Made by a program: the position numbers and the translations under genes. 6,957 nucleotides of DNA, from positions 1 to 6,957 of the forward strand of contig JAUVSX010000161.1 of the NCBI GenBank assembly GCA_030596915.1, written 5' to 3'. The notes under the pieces are model-generated. The model was not told the origin of the DNA and searched no databases. It worked only from the letters and a program-made list of their open reading frames with translations. Positions 5,730 through 6,957 of the stretch are shown piece after piece (positions within the stretch are counted from its first letter, which is position 1; every line of letters begins with the position of its first letter). This DNA is from Chloroflexota bacterium (lineage in GTDB: Bacteria > Chloroflexota > Anaerolineae > B4-G1).

Positions 5730-6752
5730 CTAACGGTCTGTCAGCCGGAGTCGTGTACTTCTGAGCGTGGCGACGTCCGGAGCACCGGCAACGAACATGG
5801 CAATGCGGAATTGGAGCGCCAACGTCTGGATGAGGTCTGACACAGCGGATGGGGACCCGCTTGAGGCACGAAGAAAGGGCCCGGCCACCGAACACGCTGT
5901 GGCCCCCAGGGCGAGGGCCTTGGCCATCTGGATCCCGTTCCGAATGCCCCCGCTGGCTATGATGTCCACGTTCGGCGCACCGTCTCGGACCAGGCGCAGG
6001 CTCTCCGCTGTGGGGATTCCCCAGTCGGCGAAGGCTGCGGCCACGTACCTCGCACCTTCGGTCCGGGCCCGATGCATCTCCACCTGGCTCCAGGAGGTCC
6101 CCCCTGCTCCCGCGACATCAAGAGCGGCGACACCGGCGTCGGCCAGTCGACGAGCTACCTCTCCTGACAGACCCCAGCCAACCTCCTTCGCGATGACCGG
6201 CACCTCCAACGCGCGGCAGACCATTTCGATCTTGGCGAGCAGGCCCGAGAAGCGTGTGTCGCCCGCAGGCTGCAGCGCCTCTTGAAGGGGATTCAGATGC
6301 AAGATCAGTGCATCGGCCTCGATCATGTCCACCGCGCGCCGGCATTCGTCCGGACCATACCCGTGGTTCAGCTGGATCGCGCCCAGGTTTGCCATCAAGA
6401 GAATGTCAGGCGCCACGTGTCGAACCTGGTAGGTTCGGGCAAGGAGGGGGTCTTCGATTGCCGCTCGTTGTGATCCGACCCCCAGACCTATCCGGGCGGC
6501 CTGGGCGGCCGCCGCGAGGCCCTCGTTGAGAGCGCGCGCCTGGCTGGTGCCACCTGTCATCGAGGCAATGATCAGGGGAAACGCAAGCCCTTTGCCGAGG
6601 AGTTCGACGGAGGTATCGACATCCTCCAGGTCCAGCTCAGGTAGCGCGCAGTGTGTGAATGCATAGCGTTCGAATCCGGTTGATACGTGCTGAAAGGCGA
6701 CGTCCTCCTCGAGATTGATGCGTATGTGGTCCGACTTGCGCTGCTGATGCAT
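5730..6752 (-). CDS. fni: Type 2 isopentenyl-diphosphate delta-isomerase (FMN-dependent)
   Basis: Interconverts IPP and DMAPP with reduced FMN and Mg2+, in the cytoplasm; unrelated in fold to type 1 Idi. 340 residues, the usual length. N-terminal RKSDH at 5-9 is the family signature. MTGG at 65-68, GSQR at 93-96, the substrate and metal-binding stretch HLNPLQE at 152-158 (H152, N154, Q157, E158, with the glutamine being the proposed acid-base residue), KEVGWG at 189-194, GAGGTSW at 215-221 and the FMN-phosphate loop SGGIRNG at 267-273 are all intact. ATG start at 6752 with AGGA five bases upstream. It is the first gene of an operon with the prenyl synthase and the aldolase, behind a strong promoter. 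Type 2 enzymes are typical of archaea and of bacteria using the mevalonate pathway, or accompanying the MEP pathway as an accessory; no mevalonate gene is visible here. Confidence 0.96.
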   Translation of the reverse strand: MHQQRKSDHIRINLEEDVAFQHVSTGFERYAFTHCALPELDLEDVDTSVELLGKGLAFPLIIASMTGGTSQARALNEGLAAAAQAARIGLGVGSQRAAIEDPLLARTYQVRHVAPDILLMANLGAIQLNHGYGPDECRRAVDMIEADALILHLNPLQEALQPAGDTRFSGLLAKIEMVCRALEVPVIAKEVGWGLSGEVARRLADAGVAALDVAGAGGTSWSQVEMHRARTEGARYVAAAFADWGIPTAESLRLVRDGAPNVDIIASGGIRNGIQMAKALALGATACSVAGPFLRASSGSPSAVSDLIQTLALQFRIAMFVAGAPDVATLRSTRLRLTDR

Positions 6753-6777
6753 GCGCTTCCTGGCTCCGGTGGCAATG

Positions 6778-6817
6778 CGAGGTGATGCTCGCCCTGGGGA
6801 GACAAGGGAACACCTCG
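6778..6817 (-). other. Possible hairpin in the fni mRNA leader
   Basis: CGAGGTG at 6811-6817/6778-6784 forms a perfect 7-bp inverted repeat, with an inner 4-bp pairing between 6792-6795 and 6805-6808. It ends 17 bases upstream of the fni ribosome binding site (6758-6761) in a leader of roughly 100 nt. It may modulate translation. The internal loop is large and the structure could be chance in GC-rich DNA. Confidence 0.25.
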
Positions 6818-6864
6818 TGGCGTAACCGCCGCTATCTGAGTGTGTTGTTCATGGCAGGTAGGAA

Positions 6865-6893
6865 ATGATACCCCCGGGAAACGCCCCTGTCAA
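6865..6893 (-). promoter_or_regulatory. Sigma70-type promoter of the fni operon
   Basis: On the minus strand a perfect -35 TTGACA (6893-6888) is followed after exactly 17 bases by TATCAT (6870-6865), five of six matches to the -10 consensus. Transcription would start near 6858, giving a leader of about 105 nt before the fni ATG at 6752. The A/T-rich -10 stands out from its GC-rich surroundings. This is the only strong promoter I can read in the window. Confidence 0.8.
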
Positions 6894-6924
6894 CCCGCTG
6901 TGACGATCTCGAAGCTTGACAGGG
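6885..6924. repeat. Perfect 9-bp inverted repeat spanning two divergent -35 boxes
   Basis: CCCTGTCAA at 6885-6893 and TTGACAGGG at 6916-6924 are exact reverse complements separated by 22 bp. Each arm contains a TTGACA pointing away from the centre, so part of the symmetry follows from having two divergent -35 elements. The shared GGG beyond each hexamer is not explained by that and could be part of an operator. Arm centres lie about 31 bp apart, near three helical turns. Confidence 0.6.
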
Positions 6925-6943
6925 CTCCCGTGTGGTGTCGAAT
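6916..6943 (+). promoter_or_regulatory. Possible divergent promoter reading out of the window
   Basis: Plus-strand TTGACA at 6916-6921 with a 16-nt spacer to TCGAAT (6938-6943), four of six matches to the -10 consensus. The hexamer -35 is perfect but the -10 is mediocre. If active, it serves a gene starting beyond 6957, divergent from fni. No coding start is visible in the remaining 14 bases. Confidence 0.35.
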
Positions 6944-6957
6944 GTAGCCCGTCTCGC

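Noticed and set aside
6572..6805. A 77-codon minus-strand frame starting in the fni leader and overlapping the fni start
   Set aside because: It is out of frame with fni, whose N-terminal RKSDH motif and ribosome binding site mark the real gene; no homology is recognisable.
1..6957. CRISPR arrays, insertion sequences, tRNA genes, attachment sites or a defence system
   Set aside because: No regularly spaced repeats, transposase or integrase motifs, or cloverleaf-like segments were seen; nearly all the DNA is accounted for by metabolic genes.

Overview
The window is a GC-rich bacterial segment with two convergent gene blocks and no mobile elements, tRNAs, rRNAs or CRISPR arrays that I can see. 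Strong Shine-Dalgarno sequences, a textbook sigma70-type promoter, frequent GTG/TTG starts and tight gene packing indicate a bacterium. A type 2 IPP isomerase, a short-chain prenyl synthase of the DDxxD type, GH4 and a DUF4380-like protein together would fit Chloroflexota, Armatimonadota or a similar free-living or uncultured lineage. That placement is an inference and not a firm one.

Left block, + strand, 1-3704: the C-terminal 100 residues of a GH4 glycosidase, then a complete L-ribulokinase (araB), an L-ribulose-5-phosphate 4-epimerase (araD), and a galactose-mutarotase-like protein resembling DUF4380. It reads as an L-arabinose/pentose utilisation operon: sugar release (GH4), phosphorylation of L-ribulose, epimerisation to D-xylulose 5-phosphate, and a sugar-binding protein of unproven function. 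The isomerase (araA), transporter and regulator are not in the window and may lie upstream. Tandem GC hairpins follow the GH4 stop codon and could set differential expression before araB.

Right block, - strand, 6893-3754: a clear promoter (TTGACA, 17 nt, TATCAT) drives a type 2 isopentenyl-diphosphate isomerase (fni), an (all-E) prenyl diphosphate synthase (GGPP/FPP type), and a DapA/NanA-superfamily aldolase-lyase that is not a true dihydrodipicolinate synthase. The first two genes interconvert IPP and DMAPP and condense them to C15-C20 prenyl diphosphates. The aldolase is the odd third member. It could instead belong functionally with the sugar genes it converges on.

The blocks meet at 3705-3753, where a 34-nt imperfect palindrome overlaps the stop codon of the aldolase gene and could end transcription in both directions. 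At the right edge, a perfect 9-bp inverted repeat contains two back-to-back -35 boxes, suggesting a divergent promoter pair and an operator-like site shared with a gene outside the window. I found no clearly new system. The best leads are the DUF4380-like protein in an arabinose operon, the lyase in the isoprenoid operon, and the divergent promoter palindrome.
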